DNA of 64,000 nt from an uncultured Pseudomonadota bacterium (GCA_903900265.1 CAIUMM010000026.1:62001-126000); one strand, 5' to 3'. Numbered from the stretch's first letter, positions 9,047 through 16,942 are shown. Translations and numbers: made by a program. Notes: generated by a model from the sequence alone, not told the origin.

Positions 9047-9489
9047 GCGTCGACGATCTCTTCAACGGCGGGCAGGCGGGCGACGCCGATCCGCAGCTGC
9101 GCGTCGACGCGACGCTCCGCCCCGTACATCGCTGGCGTAGAGCGGCCAGCGTGCTCAATTATCTGGGGTTTGTCGGTGGCTTGGGCATGGTGTTGGTCCG
9201 CGACATGGGCGCTCTGGTGCCGGAGGGCGTCAGCACGGCCCTGGTCATGGGCGCGGTGCTCGCGAGCGTGCTCTCGGTGCCTGGCGCCTTCGTCAGCATC
9301 TGGGCTTGGATCCGGGCCGAGGAGACCCTACGGATGGCTCGCTCCGGCGCGCTGCCTGAGGCGATCGGGATGCCCGCGTACGCCGCCCGGCAACGGGCGT
9401 TCGTGGTGCTTGGGGTCGCGGCGGTGTGCCTTGTCGTCCAGCTCTGGGCGCTGTCGCAGCTGGTTGGCGGGGCCGCACCCGAGGGCTGA
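9043..9489 (+). CDS. Small membrane protein, unknown
   Basis: 148 residues from ATG 9043 (ATGA overlap with plsB). The soluble N-terminal 35 residues are followed by three likely membrane helices (about 36-55, 62-90 and 112-135). The loop between helices 2 and 3 is basic and Ala-rich. No family recognised. Translational coupling to plsB suggests a membrane-lipid-related role, but only by context. Confidence 0.65.
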   Translation: MSVDDLFNGGQAGDADPQLRVDATLRPVHRWRRAASVLNYLGFVGGLGMVLVRDMGALVPEGVSTALVMGAVLASVLSVPGAFVSIWAWIRAEETLRMARSGALPEAIGMPAYAARQRAFVVLGVAAVCLVVQLWALSQLVGGAAPEG

Positions 9490-9517
9490 TCGCCGCGGGA
9501 GACTACACAGCGCGGGA

Positions 9518-10171
9518 CTACACGGCGAGCAGGCCAGCGCGCATCGCTTTGGCGACGACATCGGTGCGGCTCTGCGCGTGCAGCTTGTGGATCAGCGCGT
9601 TCACATGAAACTTGGCGGTGTGTTCGCTGATGTTCAGCTTGTCGGCGATGATCTTGTTGGGGTGGCCGTCTGCGAGCAGCGCGATCACCTGAGATTCGCG
9701 CGCGGTCAGGGTGGCAGAGCGCGCGGCCCGGCCCGGCGCCGCGGGCGGATCCACGTCTCGAGCGCCGGCGTCATTGTCCATCACGACGAAGCCCATCGCG
9801 CACGCGCGGAGCGCGGCGACCAGCCTGCCGGCTCCCTGATCGTCCCGCAGCGAATCCCGATGGAGGGTCCCGCGCGCGCCGGCCGCCACCGCGGCCCGGC
9901 CCTGAACTGCGTTGCCGACAATGGCCAAGGTGGGCGTTTGCACGCCGGCATACTGCCGAAACTGCCGCATTCCCTGCACCGGGTCGGATCCGAGGTCCCA
10001 CGCGTACACGTCGGTCGGCACCGACGCGACGAGGTCGGAGGGCGACAAGCCCCCCGTGACGCGCGCCCCGGCCTCCCCGGACAACAGCTGCACCAAGCCC
10101 CCTCGAGACCCGGCGTCTTCTGCGACGACCAACACCGAAACCGCATCCATGGACCGAAGGGGAGCAACCAT
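9518..10171 (-). CDS. LuxR-family response regulator with degenerate receiver
   Basis: 217 residues from ATG 10171 (GTG 10189 and ATG 10150 also possible). The N-terminal receiver-like domain (about 1-125) keeps a candidate phospho-Asp in VYAWDLGSD and one acidic-pocket pair (VAED), but the usual Lys near its end is absent (ARGTLHRDS). The C-terminal LuxR helix-turn-helix (about 150-217) is canonical: LTARESQVIALLADGHPNK, then IADKLNISEHTAKFHVNALI. It diverges from the beta-propeller gene at 10240. No partner kinase lies nearby. Target genes unknown. Confidence 0.85.
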   Translation of the reverse strand: MVAPLRSMDAVSVLVVAEDAGSRGGLVQLLSGEAGARVTGGLSPSDLVASVPTDVYAWDLGSDPVQGMRQFRQYAGVQTPTLAIVGNAVQGRAAVAAGARGTLHRDSLRDDQGAGRLVAALRACAMGFVVMDNDAGARDVDPPAAPGRAARSATLTARESQVIALLADGHPNKIIADKLNISEHTAKFHVNALIHKLHAQSRTDVVAKAMRAGLLAV

Positions 10172-10239
10172 AGGATCACGGTTAGGCACGCCCCGTCGCG
10201 TGGCAAGCGTCTGCCTTGTTTTTGGCTTATGAGGGAACC

Positions 10240-11115
10240 ATGGTTGACCTTGCGAACGCGCACTTCCAGCATCCGGCGCGGCCGCTGGAGGCGTTGGTGT
10301 CGCCGCCCATCTCGGATCCGCGCGCCATGGCGTGGAGCGGGGAAGAGCTGCTCGTCGCGGATCGCGAAGGCCAGATCCATCTGGTGGAGCCCAGCTTCGG
10401 TGCCCGACGGCTATTTCAAGGCGCGCCGGATCCCGTGCGGCTGGCGATCTCCTCGGGGCGGGGCGGTGCGCGTCGCGTCGCGATCATCGACCGGCACGGC
10501 CACCTTCGCGTCTACGCGATGGACGGTGCGCTTCGTTGGGAGTGTACGACGGGCGTGCTCGCGTCGGTGCAGCTCGCGTTTGGTGCGCCCGGCGTGATCG
10601 TCGTCGGTGACACCCTCGAATCTCGTCGCTTGCTGCTTTTTTCGGCGGAAGGCGTGGTCGTCGCGCGGGCCCGCGTGCCGGCTCGAACGGTCGCGCTTCC
10701 TCAGGGTGAGGGGCACCCCCCGCTGGCGCGTAGCCTCGCCGATGGGCTGCGCGTGCGCCCCTTTGGCGCGCAGCTGGGGTCTGAGTCCGCCACAGAGCAT
10801 CATCTTTTGGTGAGCGGCTCGCATGTGCTTGGGGTCGCGTCGGGAGGCGTGACGCTGTGGCGCGGTGCCCAGCCTCACGCGGTGACCGTCAAGCTGTACG
10901 ATGTCGTCAACGCCGCGCTCTCCGACGACGGCGAGACGATGGCCTTAGCGACGCGCGCCGGCTCGGTCTCGGTGACAGCGGCCCGGCCCGGCGTTCCCCG
11001 CGTCAACCCTGGGAAAGTCAGCGGCCACGAAGGCCCGGTCGCGGGGTTGACGTTCTCGCAGAAGGGCAAATGGCTAGCGAGCCTCGCCGAGCGCGTCTGG
11101 GTCTGGGGATACTGA
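10240..11115 (+). CDS. WD40-like beta-propeller protein
   Basis: 291 residues from ATG 10240, chosen because GAGG lies five bases upstream. There is no signal peptide. Repeated blade-like segments (EELLVADREGQIHLVEP, RRVAIIDRHGHLRVYAMDG, GHEGPVAGLTFSQKGKWLAS ... VWVWGY) are typical of a WD40/quinoprotein-like propeller with degenerate repeats; the last blade is a clear WD repeat. Probably a cytoplasmic scaffold. Convergent with the prepilin peptidase gene, 6 bases apart. Confidence 0.7.
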   Translation: MVDLANAHFQHPARPLEALVSPPISDPRAMAWSGEELLVADREGQIHLVEPSFGARRLFQGAPDPVRLAISSGRGGARRVAIIDRHGHLRVYAMDGALRWECTTGVLASVQLAFGAPGVIVVGDTLESRRLLLFSAEGVVVARARVPARTVALPQGEGHPPLARSLADGLRVRPFGAQLGSESATEHHLLVSGSHVLGVASGGVTLWRGAQPHAVTVKLYDVVNAALSDDGETMALATRAGSVSVTAARPGVPRVNPGKVSGHEGPVAGLTFSQKGKWLASLAERVWVWGY

Positions 11116-11121
11116 CGGTCG

Positions 11122-11601
11122 CTATGCGATCCTCGGCCAATCCCACACCATCGCCGTGAGGATCCCAGCAGCCACCACCGGGGCGTGCGCGACGATGGTC
11201 GCCTCTGCGCTGTGGCCTTCGACGATCACCCGTCGCACGTTCCCGAGGCGCCGCTTCCAGATCAGCACGGCGATCCCAGCCGGAATGCCCAAAATTAGGG
11301 TCCAAAGCGTTGCTTGGAGGGCGTGTGTCGGTCCGATCCAGGCGCCCGCAGCCATCAACATCTTCACGTCCCCCGCCTTGATCGCGCCCGCCCGCCACGG
11401 AAGCACGGTGGTCGCGAGCGCAACGGCCACGCCTGCCGCGCCCAGCCACCACGCGCCGAGCACATAAAACGCGGCGCAGGTCCCGAGCAACATCGTCGGA
11501 AACGTCAGCCAGTTCCGAATCTTTTGCGTGGTCAGGTCGGTGTAGCAGGCGACGACGATCAGCACGGAGACCGCGATCCACCGCGCGGTCTCTGGCGTCA
11601 A
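11122..11601 (-). CDS. A24-type prepilin peptidase (CpaA/TadV-like)
   Basis: 159 residues if started at TTG 11601, which shares TTGA with the pilin stop; an in-frame ATG at 11652 would overlap the pilin by 55 bases and looks less likely. Several membrane helices. The two catalytic aspartates of the family are visible: CYTDLTTQKIRN near the N-terminus and KAGDVKMLMAAG (the usual GxGD is KAGD here). It should cleave the leader of Flp-type pilins at the inner membrane. Its substrate is probably the pilin encoded just upstream. Confidence 0.85.
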   Translation of the reverse strand: MTPETARWIAVSVLIVVACYTDLTTQKIRNWLTFPTMLLGTCAAFYVLGAWWLGAAGVAVALATTVLPWRAGAIKAGDVKMLMAAGAWIGPTHALQATLWTLILGIPAGIAVLIWKRRLGNVRRVIVEGHSAEATIVAHAPVVAAGILTAMVWDWPRIA

Positions 11602-11798
11602 AAATCGACCCCGAGGCGATTTGCGATGTCGTTCACCACTTGATCCGCCCACGGGAGCAGCTCCGGCGCGAAGGTCCCCGCCACCACGACGACGCCGATC
11701 AGCAGCGCGCTGATGATCAGCAGGTACTCGACGGTGGATCCCGCCGGGCCCGTGGATTTGGCGACGCCGCTCGGGTCAGTAGTTGGTGACGAGGCCAT
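11598..11798 (-). CDS. Flp/Fap-type pilin
   Basis: 66 residues. The segment GSTVEYLLIISALLIG has the Glu-Tyr and the hydrophobic run typical of class IVb Flp pilin subunits after the processing site. A 20-residue Ser/Thr-rich leader precedes it, and a short amphipathic tail follows. ATG 11798 overlaps the end of the upstream lipoprotein by 23 bases. The neighbouring prepilin peptidase supports the call. No other tad genes are in the window. Confidence 0.8.
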   Translation of the reverse strand: MASSPTTDPSGVAKSTGPAGSTVEYLLIISALLIGVVVVAGTFAPELLPWADQVVNDIANRLGVDF

Positions 11799-12918
11799 AA
11801 AACCCTCGGTGCGGCTCGGTGCCGTCGGTGCTGTAGAGGTCGGCTGCGTACCCGGAGCCCGAAAGAATCGCCCAAACGGTGTAGTACCAGCCTGCGTTCG
11901 CAGTCACATAGTAATCACCCGAGTCGCCGTCGATCGCGAGCATGAACGGCACCCAGTCTTCGTCCGTCCACTCCTCTTTCTGTTCCCACGCGCTGGAGTC
12001 CGCGTCGAAGCGGTAGATCCCGTAGGCGCCGGTGGCGCCGTCGATCCCCGGGCTGTACCAGCCGCCACCGTCCTTGTGCGCGCCCGAGTACGTGGAGACC
12101 GCTGGGCTCTCGAGGTCTTCGGTGGCTTCGAGGCTGAAGGTGCCGTCGGTGGGGTTGTAGGTCGCGAAGCCGCCGAAGTAGCCGAAGAGGCCGATGGTGC
12201 CGGTTTTGGGGTCGACGGCGAGGCTGTAGACCGCGATCTCATGGGCGGTGGGATCGTCGAAGTTGCAGCTCCACGAGGCGACGGTGGTGACCGTTCCGTC
12301 GGCGCTGATCGCCTGGAGCGCGTCCAGCGTGGTCGCGTAGATGGTGCCGTCCGTGCCGGTCGCGATGCCGTAGACGCCAAACGGGTAGGCCTCGGCGTCC
12401 TCGCTGAAGTCGTAGAGGTCGGTGCAGGTGCCATCCCGATCGACGGTGGAGACCTTGGCGTACCCGTTGTTGATCACCCAGCCGTCGGTGCCGTCGGAGA
12501 GCGGCCCCGCCGCGTGATCCAGCCACACGGGGTAGCAGCCGTCCTTGACCTGCACAAAGTCTTGCTCCCGTCCCAGGCGGTCGATGGTGACGATCTCGCT
12601 GGCGCCGGAGTCGTTGGCGTAGGCGATGTCGAGGCCGGTCCACTCTTCGTCGATGCGGCCATCGCAGTCGTTGTCGAGGCCGTCGTTGGTGTCTTCGGGC
12701 CGGGCGGGCGAGACGCGCACGTTGTCGTCGTCGCAGTCGCCCTCTTCTGGCGTGTAGCCGTCGTCGTCGAGGTCGCCGTCGGTGTCCGCGGTGTCGACGG
12801 GCGTGGAGTCCCGGTAGGTGTCATCCTGCGTTTCGTCGCCCGAGTCGTCGCTCGGCTTGTTGTAGCCGAGGCCTTGGGCGCAGCCAACGAGGCCGAGCAG
12901 CAGTACCGAATAGCGCAT
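11776..12918 (-). CDS. MopE-motif lipoprotein with beta-propeller-like body
   Basis: 380 residues from ATG 12918 (GGAG upstream); ATG 12930, coupled to the previous stop as TGATG, is an alternative. The lipoprotein signal is MRYSVLLLGLVGC. An acidic linker leads to a metal-binding motif (about 45-90: DGDLDDDGYTPEEGDCDDDN ... TNDGLDNDCDGRIDEEW). The remaining 280 residues have repeated Gly/Asp/Tyr strands (YAKVSTVDRDG, IATGTDGTIYATTLDALQAI) suggesting a propeller. Likely surface-exposed; function unknown. Confidence 0.75.
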   Translation of the reverse strand: MRYSVLLLGLVGCAQGLGYNKPSDDSGDETQDDTYRDSTPVDTADTDGDLDDDGYTPEEGDCDDDNVRVSPARPEDTNDGLDNDCDGRIDEEWTGLDIAYANDSGASEIVTIDRLGREQDFVQVKDGCYPVWLDHAAGPLSDGTDGWVINNGYAKVSTVDRDGTCTDLYDFSEDAEAYPFGVYGIATGTDGTIYATTLDALQAISADGTVTTVASWSCNFDDPTAHEIAVYSLAVDPKTGTIGLFGYFGGFATYNPTDGTFSLEATEDLESPAVSTYSGAHKDGGGWYSPGIDGATGAYGIYRFDADSSAWEQKEEWTDEDWVPFMLAIDGDSGDYYVTANAGWYYTVWAILSGSGYAADLYSTDGTEPHRGFYGLVTNY

Positions 12919-12929
12919 GTAGGGCTCCA

Positions 12930-13379
12930 TCAATCGCAAAGGAAGCCGTCGCCGGCGAGGGTGTATTCGGCGCTGTCCGCGATCGGCGCGCCGCTCTCGT
13001 CGTTCAGGACGACGTAGGTGTTGTCGGCGAGCACGGCCACCACCGAGATGGGGCCGTCGTCAAAGCCGTCGAGGGAGAAGCGGCACTGCAGGTCCTCACA
13101 GGGGATGAGCAGCGGCTTTTCGTTGATCTGCATGTGCCAGTGGCCTTGTCCGTCGACGTTTTCGGGGTGGTCGGCCGGGGGGACGATGTCGAAGTTGTCG
13201 ACCTCCACCACCATGTCGAGGCAGGTCGGGATGGTCGCGCCTGGGGCGGGCGTCTGGATCCGAATGTGCGGCAGACCGTCGTCCGAGTCGCCCCCCGGCT
13301 TAGCGGTGCACGCGCCAGCGGTGATCAGGACGAGTGCGAGCGGGAGCCGCAGGATTGGCAAAGACGAGAGCGAGCGCAT
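12930..13379 (-). CDS. Lipoprotein, DUF4399-like
   Basis: 149 residues from ATG 13379. The signal ends at LITAGAC. The mature domain includes IRIQTPAPGATIPTCLDMVV, GQGHWHMQINEK and a pair of Cys (PCEDLQC). The HWH region and a preceding Pro-rich strand resemble the DUF4399-type beta-sandwich, but that match is tentative. It forms a two-gene unit with the MopE-motif lipoprotein (1-base stop/start overlap possible) and diverges from the amidotransferase gene. Confidence 0.7.
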   Translation of the reverse strand: MRSLSSLPILRLPLALVLITAGACTAKPGGDSDDGLPHIRIQTPAPGATIPTCLDMVVEVDNFDIVPPADHPENVDGQGHWHMQINEKPLLIPCEDLQCRFSLDGFDDGPISVVAVLADNTYVVLNDESGAPIADSAEYTLAGDGFLCD

Positions 13380-13434
13380 GTACGGATGATCGTGACACAG
13401 CGCAGGCTGCAACGCAACCGGATAGTCCAAGGAC

Positions 13435-14169
13435 ATGCGTTCTCTGCTCATCTCTTTGCGCGATCCCGATGACCCTATGGCCGAGCAGGAGCTGCGCTGC
13501 TTTGTGGGGACCACGGGTCTGACCGCGCTGCGCAAGGTCCACGCCATCAACACCCCGCTCGACGCGGACCTCCTCGCCAGCGCCGACGTGTTCTTTTTTG
13601 GCGGCTCCGGCGCATACTCGGTGCTGGACACCCACGGCTGGGTCAAGAACATGCTGGGGTTTCTGTGCCGCGTCGTCGACGCGCGAAAGCCCGCTTGGGC
13701 CTCTTGCTTTGGCTTTCAGGGCTTGTCGTTGGCGTTGGGCGGCGAGGTCAACCGCGATGACGCGCGGCAGGAGCTGGGCGCGTTCCCGATCGATCGGGTG
13801 CCGGGCGTGGCCGATCCGGTGTTCGATGTGGCGCCGGGCACGTTCTACGCTCAGCTGGGTCACCATGACCACGTGGACGTGTTGCCGCCGGGCGTCACGC
13901 TGCTCGCGACCGGGCGTGCGATCCAAAATCAGGCATTTCGAGTCGATGGCGCGCCCTTCTGGGCGGCGCAGTTTCACCCGGAGCTGCGCAAGGCCACGAC
14001 GCTTGAGCGTTGGAACTACTACCGGTCGCATTACTCGGGTGACCCAGCGACGGCCGACCGCATCGATCGGGTGATGATGGAGTCGCCCGACACACCGGAG
14101 GCCGAAGGCATCATCCGGCAGTTCGTGAAGGTCGCCCAGGAGCACATCCTCGGTGGTGGCGGGCGGTGA
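13435..14169 (+). CDS. Class I glutamine amidotransferase-like protein
   Basis: 244 residues, GMP-synthase-type amidotransferase fold without a synthase domain. The triad is visible: C91 in ASCFGFQGLSLALGG, then H181 and E183 in AQFHPEL. An oxyanion-type FFFGGSGAYSV precedes it. It should release ammonia from glutamine or act as a gamma-glutamyl hydrolase; the acceptor is not known. First gene of a chain with DUF6165, moaC and a DUF3105 lipoprotein, each start lying inside the previous stop. Confidence 0.85.
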   Translation: MRSLLISLRDPDDPMAEQELRCFVGTTGLTALRKVHAINTPLDADLLASADVFFFGGSGAYSVLDTHGWVKNMLGFLCRVVDARKPAWASCFGFQGLSLALGGEVNRDDARQELGAFPIDRVPGVADPVFDVAPGTFYAQLGHHDHVDVLPPGVTLLATGRAIQNQAFRVDGAPFWAAQFHPELRKATTLERWNYYRSHYSGDPATADRIDRVMMESPDTPEAEGIIRQFVKVAQEHILGGGGR

Positions 14170-14564
14170 CCGTCGAGGCACCCTGCTCGATCGGGGATTT
14201 GCTCGATCGGATCACGATCTTGCGCATCAAGGTTCGGCGCTGTTCCCCGGAACAAACGGCGAACGTCGCAGGGGAGCTGCGAGCTCTCGCTCGGCTGTGG
14301 GCCACCGAGGAGCCTGAGATGGCCGAGCTCGCGCGCGTGAACGAGGCGCTCTGGGAGGTGGAGGACCGCCTGCGTATGGCCGAAGCTGCCGGAGCTTTTG
14401 GGGACGCGTTCGTCGCCGATGCCCGCAGCGTCTACCGGCTCAATGATCGCCGCGCGGCGCTGAAGCGGGCGCTCAACCTGCGGCTGGGCTCGACGTTGAT
14501 CGAAGAAAAAGTACATCCTGACTACGCTGTGGGGCCGGCGAGCGGCCCGACGGAGGCCCGATGA
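14166..14564 (+). CDS. DUF6165-family protein
   Basis: 132 residues from GTG 14166 (GTGA overlap). The conserved pattern of the family is visible: SIGDLLDRITILRIKVRR at the N-terminus, a central LWEVEDRLRMAEA helix, VYRLNDRRAALKRALN, and GSTLIEEKVHPDY at the end. Helical, cytoplasmic and without an assigned function; relatives are often found among surface polysaccharide genes. Here it sits between an amidotransferase and moaC. Confidence 0.75.
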   Translation: MTVEAPCSIGDLLDRITILRIKVRRCSPEQTANVAGELRALARLWATEEPEMAELARVNEALWEVEDRLRMAEAAGAFGDAFVADARSVYRLNDRRAALKRALNLRLGSTLIEEKVHPDYAVGPASGPTEAR

Positions 14565-15031
14565 GCACGCTGACCCATCTCACCCCGGCCGGAGACGCGC
14601 ACATGGTGGAGGTAGGAGAAAAGCCGGTCACGCGTCGATCCGCCACGGCGGAGGGCTTCGTACGGCTGTCTCCCGAGGCGCTGGAGCAGGTCGTCTCGCG
14701 GCGCGCGCGCAAAGGCGACGTGCTGACCATCGCCCAGATCGCCGGGATTCAGGGCGCCAAGCGCACCGCTGAGTGGATCCCCCTCTGTCATCCCCTGCCA
14801 TTAGACGGCGTCGACGTGACGCTGGACGTGGTCGAGGGCTCCATTCACATCGTCGCTACGGCGCGATGCACCGGCCGCACCGGGGTCGAGATGGAGGCGC
14901 TCACCGCGGTGACCGCCGCTGCGTTGACGGTCTACGACATGCTGAAGGCCGTCGACCGCGGGATCCGCATCGACGGCGTGTCGCTGCTCTCCAAGTCCGG
15001 CGGGCGCTCGGGCACCTGGGAGCGTCCGTGA
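14561..15031 (+). CDS. moaC: Cyclic pyranopterin monophosphate synthase
   Basis: 156 residues, standard MoaC length. It converts the MoaA product into cyclic pyranopterin monophosphate in molybdenum cofactor synthesis. Diagnostic blocks: AEWIPLCHPLPLDGVDV, GRTGVEMEALTAVTAAALT, YDMLKAVDRG (catalytic Lys and Asp region) and a C-terminal KSGGRSGTW. ATG 14561 shares ATGA with DUF6165. No other moa genes are nearby, so the pathway must be completed elsewhere. Confidence 0.96.
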   Translation: MSTLTHLTPAGDAHMVEVGEKPVTRRSATAEGFVRLSPEALEQVVSRRARKGDVLTIAQIAGIQGAKRTAEWIPLCHPLPLDGVDVTLDVVEGSIHIVATARCTGRTGVEMEALTAVTAAALTVYDMLKAVDRGIRIDGVSLLSKSGGRSGTWERP

Positions 15032-15567
15032 TCCTCGCGGGCTTGCTCGCCTGCGCCTCGGTGCCTGCGCCGGTCAACTCTGAGCGCGTAGCCTGCGACT
15101 ATTGCGACGGGGACTGCTTCGACGACACGCAGACCATCACCGCCGCCAAGCACGTCTCCGGCGACGTGGTGTACGACGACGTGCCGCCCACCTCGGGCGA
15201 CCACAACGCCTGCTGGGCCGACTGGGGCGTACACACCGAGGATCCCGGCGATGAACACTGGGTCCACAACGAAGAGCATGGCGGGGTGGTCTTTTTGTAC
15301 CAGCCCGCGTCCTGTGCGGCTTCGGACTCCGGGGATGACTGCGCGGCTGACGTCGCTGCGCTGGCTGCGGTGCTGGACGTCGCCTCCGACCCGCGGTGGG
15401 TGATCACGCCGTATGCCTCGCTTCCCTCCGCCTGGGCGGCGGTCTCGTGGGGGCATCGGTGGCTGATGGGCTGCTTCGATCTTGGCGCGATGAACGCGTT
15501 CTTCTTGGAGAACGTCGGCCATGGCAGCGAGGACTTGACCGCCGATCCTTCCGAGAGCTGCATGTAG
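15028..15567 (+). CDS. DUF3105-family lipoprotein
   Basis: 179 residues from GTG 15028, overlapping the moaC stop. A very short lipoprotein signal (MILAGLLAC) is followed by a Cys-rich segment (CDYCDGDCFDD). The DUF3105 core is clear: VPPTSGDHNACWADWGVH, then WVHNEEHGGVVFLYQP with the conserved HxEHG. Function unknown in the family. Four further Cys could form disulfides in the periplasm. It ends the amidotransferase chain and is convergent with atpE. Confidence 0.75.
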   Translation: MILAGLLACASVPAPVNSERVACDYCDGDCFDDTQTITAAKHVSGDVVYDDVPPTSGDHNACWADWGVHTEDPGDEHWVHNEEHGGVVFLYQPASCAASDSGDDCAADVAALAAVLDVASDPRWVITPYASLPSAWAAVSWGHRWLMGCFDLGAMNAFFLENVGHGSEDLTADPSESCM

Positions 15568-15591
15568 GCGAGCTGCGGGACGGGCATCGTC

Positions 15592-15639
15592 CAAAAAGAA
15601 ACACGCACGCGGGGGAGCGAACCTCCGCGTGCGTGCTTT
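15592..15639 (-). terminator. Rho-independent terminator of the atpZ-atpE operon
   Basis: CACGCACGCGG and its complement CCGCGTGCGTG form a GC-rich hairpin (15602-15635). On the minus strand it is followed by a T-rich run (TTTCTTTTT), so it should stop the atp transcript. The stem may also act weakly on the rightward transcript. Confidence 0.75.
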
Positions 15640-15657
15640 GAGCCCGAGGGCCGCGAA

Positions 15658-15966
15658 CTACTTGCTGGTGAGCAGGAAGGCGATCGCGAAGGCGAACAGG
15701 GTCAGCGTCTCGGTGAAGACGAGGCCGAGGACCATGGGGGTCTGGAGCTTGCCGGCCGCTTCGGGGTTGCGGGCCATGCCTTCGAGGGCTGCCGAGGCGG
15801 TGCGGCCCTGGCCGAAGCTGCCGCCGAGGGCGGCGAGACCGACCGCGAGGCCGGCGCCGATGCCGGGGCCCCAGTTGGCGGCTGCGCCGTCGTCAGCGAG
15901 GGCGAGGCCGGTGGAAAGGACAAAGAGGGCGCCAACGCGGGCGGCGGTCTGAAGCTTCTTGTTCAT
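15658..15966 (-). CDS. atpE: ATP synthase F0 subunit c
   Basis: 102 residues: an N-terminal signal-like extension of about 24 residues, then the two-helix hairpin of the c ring. Helix 1 has GGSFGQGRTASAALEG with the loop ARNPEA; helix 2 has the ion-binding carboxylate in LVFTETLTLFAFAI. A Gln in helix 1 with a Glu-Thr pair in helix 2 partly matches the sodium-binding set of the Ilyobacter c ring, but the Tyr equivalent is Phe. Ion specificity is open. Last gene of the operon; a strong terminator follows. Confidence 0.95.
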   Translation of the reverse strand: MNKKLQTAARVGALFVLSTGLALADDGAAANWGPGIGAGLAVGLAALGGSFGQGRTASAALEGMARNPEAAGKLQTPMVLGLVFTETLTLFAFAIAFLLTSK

Positions 15967-16048
15967 GAGAGTCTCCGGGAGTTGAGGGGTGAATCAGTCG
16001 GCCCTGTGGCCTGCAAGTCTAAACAAAATCAGAGCGGGTGAGAGAGAA

Positions 16049-16942
16049 TCAGTGAGCGTGACCGTGGTCGTGGTCGTGCGCGTCGTCGTGAGCGACGGCC
16101 TGTGCGACGTAGATCACGGTGAGGAGCGCAAAGACGAAGGCCTGAACCGAGCAGACCAACAGTCCGAGGAAGTAGAGCGGAATCGGCAGCACTACGGCGC
16201 CGATCAGACCCGGAATGGTGCTCAGCGGGCCGCCGAGGTCCCGAGCGATGCCCTGCAACAGATGATCCACGAAGATGTTGACGTAAAGTCGAATCGACAG
16301 GGACATCGGACGCACGAGCAGCGAGGTGGTCTCCAGCACGAAGAAGGCCGGGGCCAACCAGATGACCGGGCCGCCGAGGTGCTTGAGGTAGCCGAGACCG
16401 TTGCGGGACAGACCGGCGTAGTTGAACACCACGAACACGGTGAGCGCCAGCGCGAAGTTGCTCGACAGGTTGTCCGTAGGCGGGCGAAGCCCAGGGATGA
16501 ACCCCGAGAAGTTCGCGACGAACACGAACACGAACAAGCTGCCCACCAGCGGAAAGAACGCGTTGACCTCTTTCGCGCTCAGGTTTTGGTGCATGAGGTC
16601 GCTGATGAACTCGACCACCATCTCGAAGGCGTTGCGGAAGGTCATTGTGCTATCGGGCAGGAACTTGTCGGTTCCCTCCCGCGCGATGGCGCGGTTTAGG
16701 CCCATTCGCGCGATGCCGGCGACGGCGAGGATCACCAGCACCAGCGCCCAAGTGGTCGGGATGAACACGGCTTCATGCGCGTCGTGGAGGTGCAGCGCTT
16801 GACCCAGCGTCTGGCCGCCCACGGGCTTGCTGATTCCCGGAATCATCTGGAACCAGCTGAAGTCGCTCACCGCTCCGCCAACGTAGTGAAGGGCAGCGCG
16901 CTCGACGATGCGAAGGAGGGTTTCGATGATCGAGGTATTCAT
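16049..16942 (-). CDS. atpB: ATP synthase F0 subunit a
   Basis: 297 residues with five to six membrane helices. The essential Arg of the ion path lies in RPMSLSIRLYVNIFVDHLL, matching the E. coli Arg210 region. Other family blocks: FVANFSGFIPGLRPPT and the C-terminal AFVFALLTVIYVAQAV. It ends in a His/Asp-rich tail (HDDAHDHDHGHAH), an uncommon addition that could bind metal. ATG shares ATGA with the upstream AtpI-like gene. Confidence 0.95.
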   Translation of the reverse strand: MNTSIIETLLRIVERAALHYVGGAVSDFSWFQMIPGISKPVGGQTLGQALHLHDAHEAVFIPTTWALVLVILAVAGIARMGLNRAIAREGTDKFLPDSTMTFRNAFEMVVEFISDLMHQNLSAKEVNAFFPLVGSLFVFVFVANFSGFIPGLRPPTDNLSSNFALALTVFVVFNYAGLSRNGLGYLKHLGGPVIWLAPAFFVLETTSLLVRPMSLSIRLYVNIFVDHLLQGIARDLGGPLSTIPGLIGAVVLPIPLYFLGLLVCSVQAFVFALLTVIYVAQAVAHDDAHDHDHGHAH

